Of a stretch of 64,000 nucleotides of DNA, positions 38,939 through 47,683 are shown one piece after another. This DNA comes from Vibrio aerogenes. GTDB taxonomy: Bacteria; Pseudomonadota; Gammaproteobacteria; Enterobacterales; Vibrionaceae. Positions within the stretch are counted from its first letter, which is position 1. Every line of letters starts with the position of its first letter. A program made the position numbers and the translations under genes. Under the pieces are notes generated by a model. It saw nothing but the letters and a program-made list of their open reading frames with translations, was not told the origin of the DNA and made no database searches. The DNA lies in assembly GCF_024346755.1 (NCBI RefSeq), contig NZ_AP024861.1, positions 3,162,001 through 3,226,000 on the forward strand. Direction: 5' to 3'.

Positions 38939-40039
38939 CTAACCTTTATACTCGGGAACTGCTGTAATGCGGATATCAGGACCAACAGAAGATACATCTT
39001 TTATATCGAATTTCGGTACATCTTCCATTCGTTCAAGCCCCAAAGAACCAAATAACCCATGACCATCACTGCCCATAATTTTAGGTGCAATATATAGAAT
39101 CAGCTCATCCACCAGACGGGATTTCAGGAGGGAACCCGCAAGTGAAGCTCCGGCTTCAACCCAAACATGGTTCACTTGATACCGCTCAGCAAGCTCTTTC
39201 ATCGTTTGTGTTAAATCCAGTCCGCCATGATCAGACAACAACACATTCACATCTGAGTCTTTCAACCCAACGGTCAGTACCTGTCCTCCGGTACGATACA
39301 AATTCAAACCAGCATGTAAGCGATGATGCTGGTCAAGGATCACCCGAAGTGGTTGCCTGACTGATTCGGCAGGATAACTAACTGATTCAGGTAATTCCCG
39401 GGCCCGAACGGTTAAGGATGCATTATCAGTGATCACTGTCTGACTGGTAGATAATATCGCCCCGGCCATCGCCCGGTAGCGCTGAACATCACTTCTGGCC
39501 TGTGGTGAAGTAATCCACTGGCTCTGACCGTTCGAAAGCGCGGTTTGCCCATCAAGGCTGGCTGCCATTTTTAACTGAACCCATGGCAACCCGGTGGTCA
39601 TCTTTTTTATAAATGCCGGATTTAATAAAGCAGCTTCCTGCGCCAGAAGGCCACTGTGTATCTCAATACCGGCCTCCCGAATCATCCGGATCCCACGTCC
39701 GGCAACTTCGGGATTCGGATCCTGCATCGCACAAATCACTTTTTTTACACCAGACTGAATTAAACCAGCCGCACAAGGCGGTGTCCGGCCATAATGAGAA
39801 CAAGGCTCGAGTGTGACATAAGCAGTTGCGTTTCTGGCTTGGTCACCAGCCATCCGGAGTGCATTGACTTCCGCATGCGCATCTCCCGCGCGGAGGTGAA
39901 AGCCTTCACCAACAATCTGTCCGTCCCGAACAATCACACATCCGACATTTGGATTTGGTGCGGTGGTATAAATCCCTTTTTTGGCCAACGCAATTGCTCT
40001 CGTCATCATCAGATAATCGAACTGCGTAAAAAGCGACAT
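38939..40039 (-). CDS. ribD: Bifunctional riboflavin deaminase-reductase RibD
   Basis: 366 residues. N-terminal deaminase (1-145) with zinc motif HAEVNALRMAG and TLEPCSHYGRTPPCAAGLI; C-terminal reductase (about 150-366) with LKMAASLDGQTAL, QWITSPQARSDVQRYRA and VWVEAGASLAGSLL. Does the second and third steps of riboflavin synthesis from the GTP branch. Eleven bases after nrdR, the common nrdR-ribD order. Confidence 0.95.
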   Translation of the reverse strand: MSLFTQFDYLMMTRAIALAKKGIYTTAPNPNVGCVIVRDGQIVGEGFHLRAGDAHAEVNALRMAGDQARNATAYVTLEPCSHYGRTPPCAAGLIQSGVKKVICAMQDPNPEVAGRGIRMIREAGIEIHSGLLAQEAALLNPAFIKKMTTGLPWVQLKMAASLDGQTALSNGQSQWITSPQARSDVQRYRAMAGAILSTSQTVITDNASLTVRARELPESVSYPAESVRQPLRVILDQHHRLHAGLNLYRTGGQVLTVGLKDSDVNVLLSDHGGLDLTQTMKELAERYQVNHVWVEAGASLAGSLLKSRLVDELILYIAPKIMGSDGHGLFGSLGLERMEDVPKFDIKDVSSVGPDIRITAVPEYKG

Positions 40040-40050
40040 TCATCTATTCC

Positions 40051-40500
40051 TTAATCTTCAAGCCTGGCAATTTCTTCACCAAATTCCCGAATATCTTCAA
40101 AGCTTCTGTAGACAGAAGCAAAACGAATATAGGCAACTTTATCAAGTTCCTTCAGTTGTTCCATCACAAGATTACCAACCAAATCACTGGGAACTTCTCT
40201 TTCACCTGTCGCCCTGAGCTGAGACTTAATTGTACTGATCGACAAATCAATTGAATCAGCACTTACCGGACGCTTCTCAAGTGCTTTCAACATCCCTTTG
40301 ACCATTTTCTGCTCATCAAAAGGTTCCCGGTTTCCATTTGATTTAATCACCCGGGGCATCACCAGCTCTGCGGTTTCGAATGTTGTAAAGCGCTCATGGC
40401 AGGCAAGACACTCTCTTCTCCTGCGAACCTGATGACCATCGGAAACCAACCGGGAATCAATGACTTTGGTTTCATTTTCAGAACAAAATGGACAATGCAT
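40051..40500 (-). CDS. nrdR: Transcriptional repressor NrdR
   Basis: 149 residues. Represses ribonucleotide reductase genes in response to ATP/dATP. Zinc ribbon at the N-terminus ([17 protein letters not shown] with [12 protein letters not shown]), then the ATP-cone domain ([21 protein letters not shown] onward, given here only in part: [17 protein letters not shown]). Length and start are standard. No clear NrdR box lies within the window. Confidence 0.96.
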   Translation of the reverse strand: MHCPFCSENETKVIDSRLVSDGHQVRRRRECLACHERFTTFETAELVMPRVIKSNGNREPFDEQKMVKGMLKALEKRPVSADSIDLSISTIKSQLRATGEREVPSDLVGNLVMEQLKELDKVAYIRFASVYRSFEDIREFGEEIARLED

Positions 40501-40535
40501 GCCACCTCCGTTTCACTGACATTAAATATCAAAAA

Positions 40536-40565
40536 TTAACCTGAATACAGTTAACCTGAATACAG
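40536..40565. repeat. Tandem 15-bp duplication upstream of nrdR
   Basis: TTAACCTGAATACAG occurs twice without a gap (40536-40550 and 40551-40565), about 40-65 bases upstream of the nrdR start. Could be a doubled operator or a chance tandem duplication. Confidence 0.7.
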
Positions 40566-40607
40566 AGTTCACCGGAACAATCACCTTAGTGGTATGTTCC
40601 GGAAAAT

Positions 40608-41858
40608 TTAGCTACGACTCAGGTAATCAGCCCGGCCCACCCATTTATAACTGGTTAATGCGTCCAGCCCCATCGGACCACGCGCATGTAGTTTCTGAGT
40701 TGAAACCGCCACTTCGGCTCCGAGACCAAACTGAGCCCCATCGGTAAAACGGGTTGATGCATTCACATAAACCGCAGCTGAATCCACAGAATTCACGAAA
40801 AGCTCCGCATGACTCAATGTATTTGTCAAAATAGCATCTGAGTGGCTGGCGTTGTGAACCCGCATGTGCAAAATGGCGTCTTCAACATCCTTAACAACTT
40901 TGACACCTAAAGTATATGACAGCCATTCGGTATCAAAATCACCTGCTTCAGCATTTCTGAACTTAGCTGCGCACGAAAGCCATTGATGGGTATTTTCCGC
41001 CCCGACAAATGTCACTTTGTCCGACATTCTTGTAACCAGAGCCGGTATAAATTTGTCGGCTATTGATTCATGCACTAAAAGCGTATCCAGAGCATTACAG
41101 GCTGATGGGCGTTGCAGTTTTGCATTCTCAATAATATCCAGTGAATCATTCACGGCTGCGGAATCATCCACAAAAATATGACTGATTCCAAATCCACCGA
41201 TAATAACCGGAATCGTACTGTTCTCGCGACACATCTGATGGAGTCCGGCTCCGCCACGCGGAATAATCATATCAACATATTGATCAAGTTTGAGCAACTC
41301 ACTGACCAGTTGACGATCAGGCTTCTCAATATATTGAACAGAGGCGGCAGGAAAATCAGCTTTGGCTAAAGCCGTCTGAATGACTTTGACCAGCGCCATA
41401 TTGGAATAAAAAGTTTCTTTACCACCGCGAAGAATAGATGCATTACCAGTTTTCAGACAAAGAGAAGCAATATCAATTGTCACATTAGGACGTGCTTCAT
41501 AAATCACACCAACAACACCTAACGGCACCGCACGTTTGGATAAAGCCATCCCGTTTGGTAAGACCCGCCCGTCAAACTCACAACCCACAGGATCATTTAA
41601 TCCAATCACATTGCGTACATCTCCGGCAATTCCTGCAAGGCGCTCCGGGTTCAGTAACAGCCGGTCAAGCAATGCTTCGCTCATCCCGGCTTGACGCCCC
41701 AACTCAATATCTTTGCTATTTGCAGCTAAAATCGCATCAGAGTGAACTTCTAACTCAGAAGCGATTAGTTCCAGCGCCCGGTTTTTTTGTGTCGTTGTCG
41801 CTGTAGATAAATGATAAGCGGCTTCTTTAGCAGCCTTCCCCATTTGTATTAAATCCAC
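40608..41858 (-). CDS. proA: Glutamate-5-semialdehyde dehydrogenase (gamma-glutamyl phosphate reductase)
   Basis: 416 residues. NADPH-dependent reduction of glutamyl 5-phosphate in proline synthesis. Aldehyde dehydrogenase fold with [47 protein letters not shown] and the catalytic Cys in [16 protein letters not shown]-terminal [20 protein letters not shown] is complete. Fourteen bases after proB. Confidence 0.97.
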   Translation of the reverse strand: MDLIQMGKAAKEAAYHLSTATTTQKNRALELIASELEVHSDAILAANSKDIELGRQAGMSEALLDRLLLNPERLAGIAGDVRNVIGLNDPVGCEFDGRVLPNGMALSKRAVPLGVVGVIYEARPNVTIDIASLCLKTGNASILRGGKETFYSNMALVKVIQTALAKADFPAASVQYIEKPDRQLVSELLKLDQYVDMIIPRGGAGLHQMCRENSTIPVIIGGFGISHIFVDDSAAVNDSLDIIENAKLQRPSACNALDTLLVHESIADKFIPALVTRMSDKVTFVGAENTHQWLSCAAKFRNAEAGDFDTEWLSYTLGVKVVKDVEDAILHMRVHNASHSDAILTNTLSHAELFVNSVDSAAVYVNASTRFTDGAQFGLGAEVAVSTQKLHARGPMGLDALTSYKWVGRADYLSRS

Positions 41859-41872
41859 GATACACTTCCCTT

Positions 41873-43009
41873 TTATTCCTGAATCACTACCATATCATCA
41901 CGATGAATGACTTCGGAGCCATAATCATGACCAAGAATATCATTTATATCTTTACTGTGCTTACCCCGAATTTGTTCAAGGTCATAACTTGAATAAGCAG
42001 AGATACCACGGGCAATTGTTTTCCCGTGAGCATCAGAAATCCGGGCAACATCCCCCCGGGCAAATACGCCATTGACTTTTATAATCCCTTTGGCGAGCAA
42101 GCTGCTTCCTTTACTCAGAACCGCTTCAACAGCACCGTCATCGATCACGATATCTCCTGAAGCAATTGGACCGGCCAGAATCCAGCGTTTACGGTTTTCT
42201 AATGCTTCTTCCAGCGGCAGGAAACGGGTTCCCTGAGGCTTATCAGTCAAGGAGTCAGAAATAACATTTGGCGCTCTGCCGGCCGCAATAATCACTTCAA
42301 TTCCGGCTCTGCGGGCAATATCAGCAGCCTGAAGCTTTGTTGCCATGCCACCAGTCCCGAGTGTCGTTCCGCTGTCACCAGCAATTTTGCGCAAAGTATC
42401 ATCTATTTTCTTCACTTCACGGATTAATTCAGCGTTTGGATCTTTTCTGGGATCGGCAGTAAACAAACCTTTTTGATCGGTCAAAAGCAATAATTTATCT
42501 GCACTACACAAAATCCCGACCAAAGCAGACAGATTGTCATTATCTCCTACTTTAATTTCAGCAGTTGCAATCGCATCGTTTTCATTCACAACTGGAATAA
42601 TATCATTATTAATTAATGCATTAACTGTATCTCTGGCATTAAGAAAGCGCTCCCGATCATCCAAATCAGCCCGGGTTAAAAGGATCTGACCTATTTTAAT
42701 TCCGTAAATATCAAATAAAGATTCCCAGGTTTGTATCAAATGACTTTGTCCAACGGCTGCAAGCAACTGTTTACTGGCAATTGTATTAATGAGTGCGGGA
42801 TAATTCAGATGTTCACGACCAGCTGCAATAGCTCCGGATGAAACGATGACAACAGAATGACCTTGCTTTTTCAGCGCTGCACATTGTCGGACAAGTTCAA
42901 CCATATGAGCCCGGTCAAGGGCAAGTGTTCCCCCTGTCAATACACTGGTACCAAGCTTGATAATGACAGTTTGTGACTGAGACGATTGCTCACATTGATC
43001 TAAAGACAT
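41873..43009 (-). CDS. proB: Glutamate 5-kinase
   Basis: 378 residues, including the C-terminal PUA domain (about 285-360, [20 protein letters not shown]). First, feedback-inhibited step of proline synthesis. Kinase motifs [61 protein letters not shown] and [15 protein letters not shown]. Forms the proBA operon with proA, upstream of nrdR. Confidence 0.97.
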   Translation of the reverse strand: MSLDQCEQSSQSQTVIIKLGTSVLTGGTLALDRAHMVELVRQCAALKKQGHSVVIVSSGAIAAGREHLNYPALINTIASKQLLAAVGQSHLIQTWESLFDIYGIKIGQILLTRADLDDRERFLNARDTVNALINNDIIPVVNENDAIATAEIKVGDNDNLSALVGILCSADKLLLLTDQKGLFTADPRKDPNAELIREVKKIDDTLRKIAGDSGTTLGTGGMATKLQAADIARRAGIEVIIAAGRAPNVISDSLTDKPQGTRFLPLEEALENRKRWILAGPIASGDIVIDDGAVEAVLSKGSSLLAKGIIKVNGVFARGDVARISDAHGKTIARGISAYSSYDLEQIRGKHSKDINDILGHDYGSEVIHRDDMVVIQE

Positions 43010-43074
43010 TGTTATTCAATTCTAAGGGAAATCAGAATACACGTTTTAACAATCAAAAGAGGAATTAACAAGCG

Positions 43075-43099
43075 AAAAAGGTGCCGGATGGCACCTTTT
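43075..43099 (-). terminator. crl terminator
   Basis: GGTGCC (43080-43085), loop GGAT, GGCACC (43090-43095), flanked by AAAAA and TTTT so that it can act in both directions. Minus-strand T run follows directly; lies after crl and before proB. Confidence 0.85.
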
Positions 43100-43119
43100 C
43101 TATAAGAAAAGACAACCTT

Positions 43120-43509
43120 TTACTTTGTTTCAACCAGAGGCTCAACAATTTTTACATCACAACTAAATTTATCACGAAGCATTTTGACTAATTTTTCATG
43201 GAAGACCTCTCTGGTTCTGATCACTTCTTCCATAACGACCTCCTCTGGTGTTTCATCCACCCATTTACCTTCCAAATCGAAACGACCGGTCGCATAACTT
43301 GCTTCAAACAAATTATTGTCAAATTTCAACGCCATCCACCATCCCCAAAACTCCCTTTGCTCAGGTGATTGCTTATCATCAATACATACAGCTAAACAGT
43401 CGAAAAGATAAACACCGTCATTATATTTTTCTTCTCTCAGATAAGGCCCTAATGATTTAAATGCGATATTCAACCGATGATGAGTAGGTTCCTTCACTAA
43501 CTGTGACAT
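43120..43509 (-). CDS. crl: Sigma factor-binding protein Crl
   Basis: 129 residues from the ATG at 43509, which has GGGAGAG upstream; the open frame to 43548 is not supported. Crl binds sigma-S and favours its association with RNA polymerase core. Family features: HHRLNIAFKSLGPYLRE, YLFDCLAVCI, WGWWMALKFDNNLFEASY and GRFDLEGKWVDETPEEVV. Located between proB and frsA, as in other Vibrio and E. coli (proBA-phoE-crl region). Confidence 0.95.
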   Translation of the reverse strand: MSQLVKEPTHHRLNIAFKSLGPYLREEKYNDGVYLFDCLAVCIDDKQSPEQREFWGWWMALKFDNNLFEASYATGRFDLEGKWVDETPEEVVMEEVIRTREVFHEKLVKMLRDKFSCDVKIVEPLVETK

Positions 43510-43537
43510 ATGGACTCTCCCTATATACTTACAGAAC

Positions 43538-43568
43538 GTTGAATACATGCCAAAAGCATGTATTCAAC
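43538..43568. repeat. 13-bp perfect inverted repeat between frsA and crl
   Basis: GTTGAATACATGC (43538-43550), loop CAAAA, GCATGTATTCAAC (43556-43568). No T tract on either strand. It sits in the crl promoter region and after the frsA stop; a second small inverted repeat GTTAC/GTAAC follows at 43571-43587. Confidence 0.7.
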
Positions 43569-43604
43569 GAGTTACATGCTTTGTAACGAAAACAAAAGCA
43601 ATTG

Positions 43605-44849
43605 TCACTTAATTAGTTTATTTTCCAACCAGTTTATCGCTAAACCGAGGGCTTGCTCATATCCTGAAAGTAATGTTCTGGATTTTATTTCTTTTGCTCT
43701 TCCATTCGCACTGAACATCGCAACAAGTTGATTGTCTGAATATGGAGAAACCACATCGCCTTCAAGCCCCAAAGCAAGAATAGGTGTTGATGTCTTACGC
43801 CCTCCAAGAAATCCCTGTGTTTTTAAGGACCACGCTTTCAATTGCTTTGACAGACTATCAATATCAACCACGTCTTTTCCCAGACGGGAAGCAAGAACAT
43901 CCAGGTACATTTTAGGCATTTTCATTAATTGTTCAGGGGAGGACAATATATCGTGAATTGGTGCGCCTAAAGTAACACAAGCTCTGACCTTTGCCGGTTC
44001 TATAAACGATAGCCGGGTCATCGCATTGCCACCAAAACGAAAGCCGACCAGCCCGACACGGTGGTGATCCACCCAAGGTAATCCAGACAGCTGATTCAAA
44101 ACAGCCTGATGTAGTACAGAGGTATCTTCTGTTAACTGCCAGCCGGAATTATACCCAATTGACGGCATATCAATCGTCAACATCGCGATATCAAGTTCAG
44201 CCAGATAATCCCTGAAAAGACGCCACATATCAGTCTGCAAACTGTCAAGACCCGCACTGACAATCACAACAGGATGAGGTTTTTCAGTATTCGATAAGTG
44301 CAAATGTCCGATGATTTTTTTATTTTTGTATGGAAATTCAAGCTGTTTCACAATGTAAGATGAAAGCTCTGCGGCTTCAGTATAAGCGGAACTGGCTAAC
44401 GCTTGTGCCTGAATCGCCAGATTATCATTCTTTAGATGAGGATAACCCGCAATGCTGTAACACAAAGAAGCAGAAAAAAGCTTTTCTGCTGCAGCATTTC
44501 CTTCCAACTCAGATGACTCCTGATGATAACGCATACCAAGGCGGTTCCACTCATAAGCCCAGTTTCCTCCCCGGTAGCCCATCACAGTATCCAGCCAGCT
44601 ATCAACTGTTCTTGTATGACCGGAAGAAGCGATTCGGGCCAGCACTTCCTCCTGATCAACAGGATTGAGTCCCTCCCATGCCCAAAGCATTCTCCTGAGC
44701 GTACGGTACCAGGCACCGTCGTTTGAGATCTTAGCATCAATATAAGGTTGACTACTTGGCATATAGCGGGTCAGCGCTGATGTTTCTTTTGCGGGTTTAT
44801 GGTTAGAGAAGAGTTTTTCAGATAGATTCTTGCTTCTGTTTTTCAGCAT
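43605..44849 (-). CDS. frsA: FrsA-type alpha/beta hydrolase (fermentation-respiration switch protein family)
   Basis: 414 residues. FrsA in enteric bacteria interacts with unphosphorylated EIIA-Glc. N-terminal helical cap (1-170), then an alpha/beta hydrolase core from about 180: GHLHLSNTEKPHPVVIVSAGLDSLQ, MLTIDMPSIGYNSGW. Where a lipase-type GxSxG nucleophile elbow would be, the sequence is VGLVGFRFGGNAMTRL, with Arg in place of Ser; this is characteristic of FrsA. The Vibrio protein was once reported as a cofactor-free pyruvate decarboxylase, a claim later disputed. Biochemical role therefore uncertain. Confidence 0.9.
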   Translation of the reverse strand: MLKNRSKNLSEKLFSNHKPAKETSALTRYMPSSQPYIDAKISNDGAWYRTLRRMLWAWEGLNPVDQEEVLARIASSGHTRTVDSWLDTVMGYRGGNWAYEWNRLGMRYHQESSELEGNAAAEKLFSASLCYSIAGYPHLKNDNLAIQAQALASSAYTEAAELSSYIVKQLEFPYKNKKIIGHLHLSNTEKPHPVVIVSAGLDSLQTDMWRLFRDYLAELDIAMLTIDMPSIGYNSGWQLTEDTSVLHQAVLNQLSGLPWVDHHRVGLVGFRFGGNAMTRLSFIEPAKVRACVTLGAPIHDILSSPEQLMKMPKMYLDVLASRLGKDVVDIDSLSKQLKAWSLKTQGFLGGRKTSTPILALGLEGDVVSPYSDNQLVAMFSANGRAKEIKSRTLLSGYEQALGLAINWLENKLIK

Positions 44850-45171
44850 TTTTCAAACCTTAGAAGAATAGCGGGACACCATAACATTGAAACGATGACT
44901 GATGGGTCATCTGAAGTTTTACTTACAATATAAACCGTATCAGTTATCCCCGAAAACCAATGATACTCAAACCACCTGACGATACTGGTTTAAGTATAGT
45001 CTTAAACTACATTATCTCAGGATACATTGCTTCTTATCAAATGAAGTAAAAACGCGGCGAAATTCCCGAAAAAATGCCACACAGAACGGATTAAGCAAAC
45101 AAGAATGGATTTGACAGGCTCAGAAGAAAACGGTTCAGAGAGAAAAAAGGCCCTGGGGAAGGGCCATTTTC
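44850..45171. other. Gap between frsA and gpt
   Basis: 322 bases. Holds the frsA upstream region, a candidate operator (GTTTAAG, six bases, CTTAAAC at 44988-45007) and the gpt terminator (45143-45165). No coding frame, tRNA or convincing promoter could be recognised by eye. Confidence 0.6.
45143..45165 (-). terminator. gpt terminator
   Basis: GGCCCT (45149-45154), loop GGGGA, AGGGCC (45160-45165). Minus-strand tail of six T (45143-45148). Directly after the gpt stop. Confidence 0.85.
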
Positions 45172-45636
45172 TTATTTCAGTTTGCGATTCACAGGTTCGA
45201 CGAAATGAATCGCTGTGTCCCATGGTTGTTCAATCCATGTATCCTGTGGAATATCAACCACGTAGTCATCTACCAACTCTTTACCAGCGGGTTTTGCACA
45301 GACAGTGATCAATTTTGCTTTGGGATACATTTCACGGATTTTGCGTGCAGTATCACCACTATCCACCAGATCATCGACAATCAGGAACCCTTCACCATCA
45401 TGTTCCGGAGCTTTTAAGACGCTCATATCACGCTGATGATCATGGTCATAACTTGAGATACAAATTGTATCAACGTACCGAATACCTAATTCACGGGCAA
45501 GAATCGCAACAGGTACCAAACCACCCCGACTCACACCAATCAAGCCTTTCCATTGCTCCGCAGGCATTTGTCTTTCAGCAAGTTCTCGACAATACATCTG
45601 CATATTATCCCAAGTAATCAGAAACTTTTTACTCAT
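45172..45636 (-). CDS. gpt: Xanthine-guanine phosphoribosyltransferase
   Basis: 154 residues from [13 protein letters not shown], the usual start and length; the open frame to 45672 runs into the permease gene. Salvages xanthine, guanine and hypoxanthine with [24 protein letters not shown] supplies the pyrophosphate region and [19 protein letters not shown] is the PRPP-binding loop. It follows the purine permease by 28 bases, so uptake and salvage are in one transcript. Confidence 0.96.
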   Translation of the reverse strand: MSKKFLITWDNMQMYCRELAERQMPAEQWKGLIGVSRGGLVPVAILARELGIRYVDTICISSYDHDHQRDMSVLKAPEHDGEGFLIVDDLVDSGDTARKIREMYPKAKLITVCAKPAGKELVDDYVVDIPQDTWIEQPWDTAIHFVEPVNRKLK

Positions 45637-45664
45637 ACATCCGTCCAGTTGTTTCTTCTGCTCT

Positions 45665-46957
45665 TTACGCAACTATATATTTTACAGCAAAAATGACAGC
45701 CATCACCCATACACTTGATGTGACAGTTGACACTCTGCCACTAAACAGCTTAATCACTGCATAAGAAATAAAGCCCATCGAGATACCCTCAGCAATTGAA
45801 GATGTCAGAGGCATCATCAAACAAGTGATAACAACAGGAGCAGCTTCAGTCAGGTCATGCCAGTCAATATGAACCAATCCAGACAACATCAGGATCGATA
45901 CATACAATAACGCACCCGCTGTTGCATAGGCAGGAATCATTCCCGCAAGTGGCGCAAAAAACAGAGCCAGTAAAAAAAGTACACCGACAACAACAGCAGT
46001 CAAACCAGTTCTTCCGCCAGCAGCGACGCCAGATGCACTTTCTATGTAAGAAGTCGTATTTGATGTACCAAGAACTGCACCGACAGCAGTCGCCGATGAA
46101 TCAGCCAACAACGCACGGTTCAGCCGTGGAATCTTTCCATCTTTGCCAATAAGATCGGCTTTTTGCGCCACACCAACCAGCGTTCCGGCTGTATCAAATA
46201 AATCGACAAATAAAAATGCAAACACAACTGAAACCATACCAATATCAGTCAGTGCTGAAAAATCCAGTTGCATAAATGTTGGCGCGATGCTCGGTGGCAA
46301 TGAGACAAGCTGGCCAGCCCACTTCACATTACCCAAAACAAGGCCCAGCGCACTAATTGCCAGAATAGATATCATGACAGCACCAGTGACATTACGGTAT
46401 ACCAGTGCAATCGTCAGGAAGAAGCCAAGCGCGCCTAAAACACAGGGAAGAGAAGTAATCGCACCAAGCGAAACAAGCGTTGCCGGATTATCGACAATAA
46501 TGCCCGCATTTTTCAGCGCAATAAATGCCAGAAAAAGCCCGATTCCCGCTGATATTCCGGTTCTCAAAGACATCGGAATTGAGTTAATAATCCACTCACG
46601 AATTTTAAACAGGCTCAATAAGATAAACAACAGACCTGAAACGAAAACAGCAGCTAAAGCAACCTGCCATGAATACCCCATACCCAACACAACCGTGTAA
46701 GTAAAGAAGGCATTCAATCCCATTCCGGGAGCAAGCGCAATTGGGTAATTAGCAACAAAGCCCATGATAAAACATCCGACAGCTGCAGCAAGGCAGGTGG
46801 CCACAAATACAGCACCCCGATCCATACCGGTATCAGCAAGAATCGCCGGATTTACAAAAATAATATAAGCCATTGTTAAAAAGGTAGTAACACCCGCAAT
46901 GACCTCTGTGCGCATGTCAGTGCCATGCTCACTAAGTTTAAAGAGTTTTTCTAACAT
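45665..46957 (-). CDS. Purine (guanine/hypoxanthine or adenine) permease, AzgA-type NCS2 transporter
   Basis: 430 residues from [20 protein letters not shown]; an open frame to 47035 covers the promoter and is not used. About 12-14 membrane segments. COG2252 features: [58 protein letters not shown], and [24 protein letters not shown] substrate motifs. Proton-coupled uptake of purine bases. Whether it prefers guanine/hypoxanthine (GhxP-like) or adenine (AdeP-like) cannot be read from the sequence. Under a PurR-type operator and upstream of gpt. Confidence 0.9.
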   Translation of the reverse strand: MLEKLFKLSEHGTDMRTEVIAGVTTFLTMAYIIFVNPAILADTGMDRGAVFVATCLAAAVGCFIMGFVANYPIALAPGMGLNAFFTYTVVLGMGYSWQVALAAVFVSGLLFILLSLFKIREWIINSIPMSLRTGISAGIGLFLAFIALKNAGIIVDNPATLVSLGAITSLPCVLGALGFFLTIALVYRNVTGAVMISILAISALGLVLGNVKWAGQLVSLPPSIAPTFMQLDFSALTDIGMVSVVFAFLFVDLFDTAGTLVGVAQKADLIGKDGKIPRLNRALLADSSATAVGAVLGTSNTTSYIESASGVAAGGRTGLTAVVVGVLFLLALFFAPLAGMIPAYATAGALLYVSILMLSGLVHIDWHDLTEAAPVVITCLMMPLTSSIAEGISMGFISYAVIKLFSGRVSTVTSSVWVMAVIFAVKYIVA

Positions 46958-46983
46958 ACTCAGATCCCTGTATGTAAAGTTCA

Positions 46984-46999
46984 AGTAAACGGTTGCGGC
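46984..46999 (-). promoter_or_regulatory. PurR-type operator before the purine permease-gpt operon
   Basis: Minus-strand CCGCAACCGTTTACTT matches the PurR consensus (ACGCAAACGTTTGCGT, with the usual degeneracy) at about 13 of 16 positions, including the central GCAA-CGTTT core. It lies ten or so bases after the predicted transcription start and 27 bases before the ATG, a repressing position. Confidence 0.65.
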
Positions 47000-47015
47000 A
47001 ACGATTGGGGGGCGA

Positions 47016-47021
47016 TTATAG
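47016..47021 (-). promoter_or_regulatory. -10 element of the purine permease promoter
   Basis: Perfect TATAAT on the minus strand, 17 bases upstream of the PurR-type operator. The -35 is poor (TGGAAT at 47039-47044 with 17-base spacing), so the promoter may need an activator or be weak. Confidence 0.45.
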
Positions 47022-47118
47022 AGATTAACCCCCATAAATTCCAGATGAAATCATTTTGCACTACGCTTTCACTCAATAGATAAACAAGTAATTACCTATA
47101 GTTCAGACAGATAAGATT

Positions 47119-47261
47119 TATACCCAAGTGACCTCAAGATGCATGTTCAGCGAGAGTTGATTGGCTTCTGACCAAGGCACTGATTTGTAAACATAGTCAT
47201 TCTACGTTGAAAATCAGTAACACAGGGCAGGAGCCAATCAATCTCGCCCTTCGGGAGCGCA
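47119..47261. repeat. Structured intergenic element with long imperfect hairpin
   Basis: GCGAGAGTTGATTGGCT (47150 onward) pairs with AGCCAATCAATCTCGC (ending 47247) with one bulged base. Inside, CTGATTT pairs with AAATCAG. A second small hairpin, CGCCC-TTCG-GGAGCG, follows directly (47244-47258). The flank ACCCAAGTGACCTCAAGATGC is part of it. I recall very similar intergenic sequences in other Vibrio genomes, so this is probably a copy of a dispersed Vibrio repeat, but only this copy is in the window. Confidence 0.6.
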
Positions 47262-47266
47262 TAAAT

Positions 47267-47295
47267 AAAAAAACGCCACATCAAATAATGTGGCG
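47267..47295 (-). terminator. Orphan minus-strand intrinsic terminator
   Basis: CGCCACA (47274-47280), loop of eight, TGTGGCG (47289-47295): perfect 7-bp stem followed on the minus strand by seven T. No minus-strand gene lies upstream of it (pepD, the next gene, runs the other way), so it must end an unrecognised minus-strand transcript or have been left by rearrangement. Confidence 0.7.
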
Positions 47296-47353
47296 ATGGA
47301 TTCGCAGCAGATAAATTTCTGCTCACTATAATAAATTCTTCCAAAAATAGGGG
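47267..47353 (-). ncRNA. Possible small RNA ending at the orphan terminator
   Basis: A minus-strand RNA from a weak -10 (CATTAT, -35 TTCAAT) near 47360 would be about 87 bases with a first hairpin AGCAGA/TCTGCT (47306-47323) and the strong terminator hairpin with seven T. The two-hairpin shape and T tail resemble Hfq-type small RNAs. The promoter is weak and I recognise no known family. Confidence 0.25.
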
Positions 47354-47361
47354 TAAACATA

Positions 47362-47523
47362 ATGTCCGAACTAAAATTTCCATTGAACCTCAGCTGTCAA
47401 CAGATAACAAACGGCGAACTGAAAACCTCATCCCATCGGTCAAAAATGGCGGGAAAGTTCCTGTGCACCTATCTTTTCAAGGAACAAACAAAACTTTTAC
47501 AGACGATCACAAATATACCATAA
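47362..47523 (+). CDS. Possible small protein (53 residues)
   Basis: ATG at 47362 with AGGGG seven to eight bases upstream, a perfect TATAAT at 47327-47332 (no good -35), and an open frame of 53 codons starting MSELKFPLNLSCQQ and ending in TAA. Not recognised. The residue content (Lys, Ser, Thr, two Cys) is not clearly protein-like and it could be a chance frame in a regulatory region. Confidence 0.25.
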   Translation: MSELKFPLNLSCQQITNGELKTSSHRSKMAGKFLCTYLFKEQTKLLQTITNIP

Positions 47524-47592
47524 AGAAATTTAATTACAATAAAATACTCACCAGAGGCAATAAACAAGCAAAAAAGTGACAAAAAATAATCA

Positions 47593-47613
47593 TTTGGTAA
47601 TTTAATTACCAAA
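47593..47613. promoter_or_regulatory. 21-bp palindrome upstream of the pepD promoter
   Basis: TTTGGTAATT, one central base, AATTACCAAA: ten perfectly matching base pairs. It lies about ten bases upstream of the candidate pepD -35 region (about 47623-47628, with -10 TATAAA at 47647-47652). Looks like a dimeric regulator site; the regulator is not known to me. Confidence 0.5.
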
Positions 47614-47683
47614 CAAAAGACTTTATCTCAAACAGACAACGTGCGATATAAATTTAATGCAAGCCTCACCTTCTATCAGAGAA

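Noticed and set aside
47147..47383. 78-codon minus-strand frame in the pepD gap
   Set aside because: It runs through the terminator hairpin and the intergenic hairpin element, so the frame is a by-product of structured non-coding sequence.
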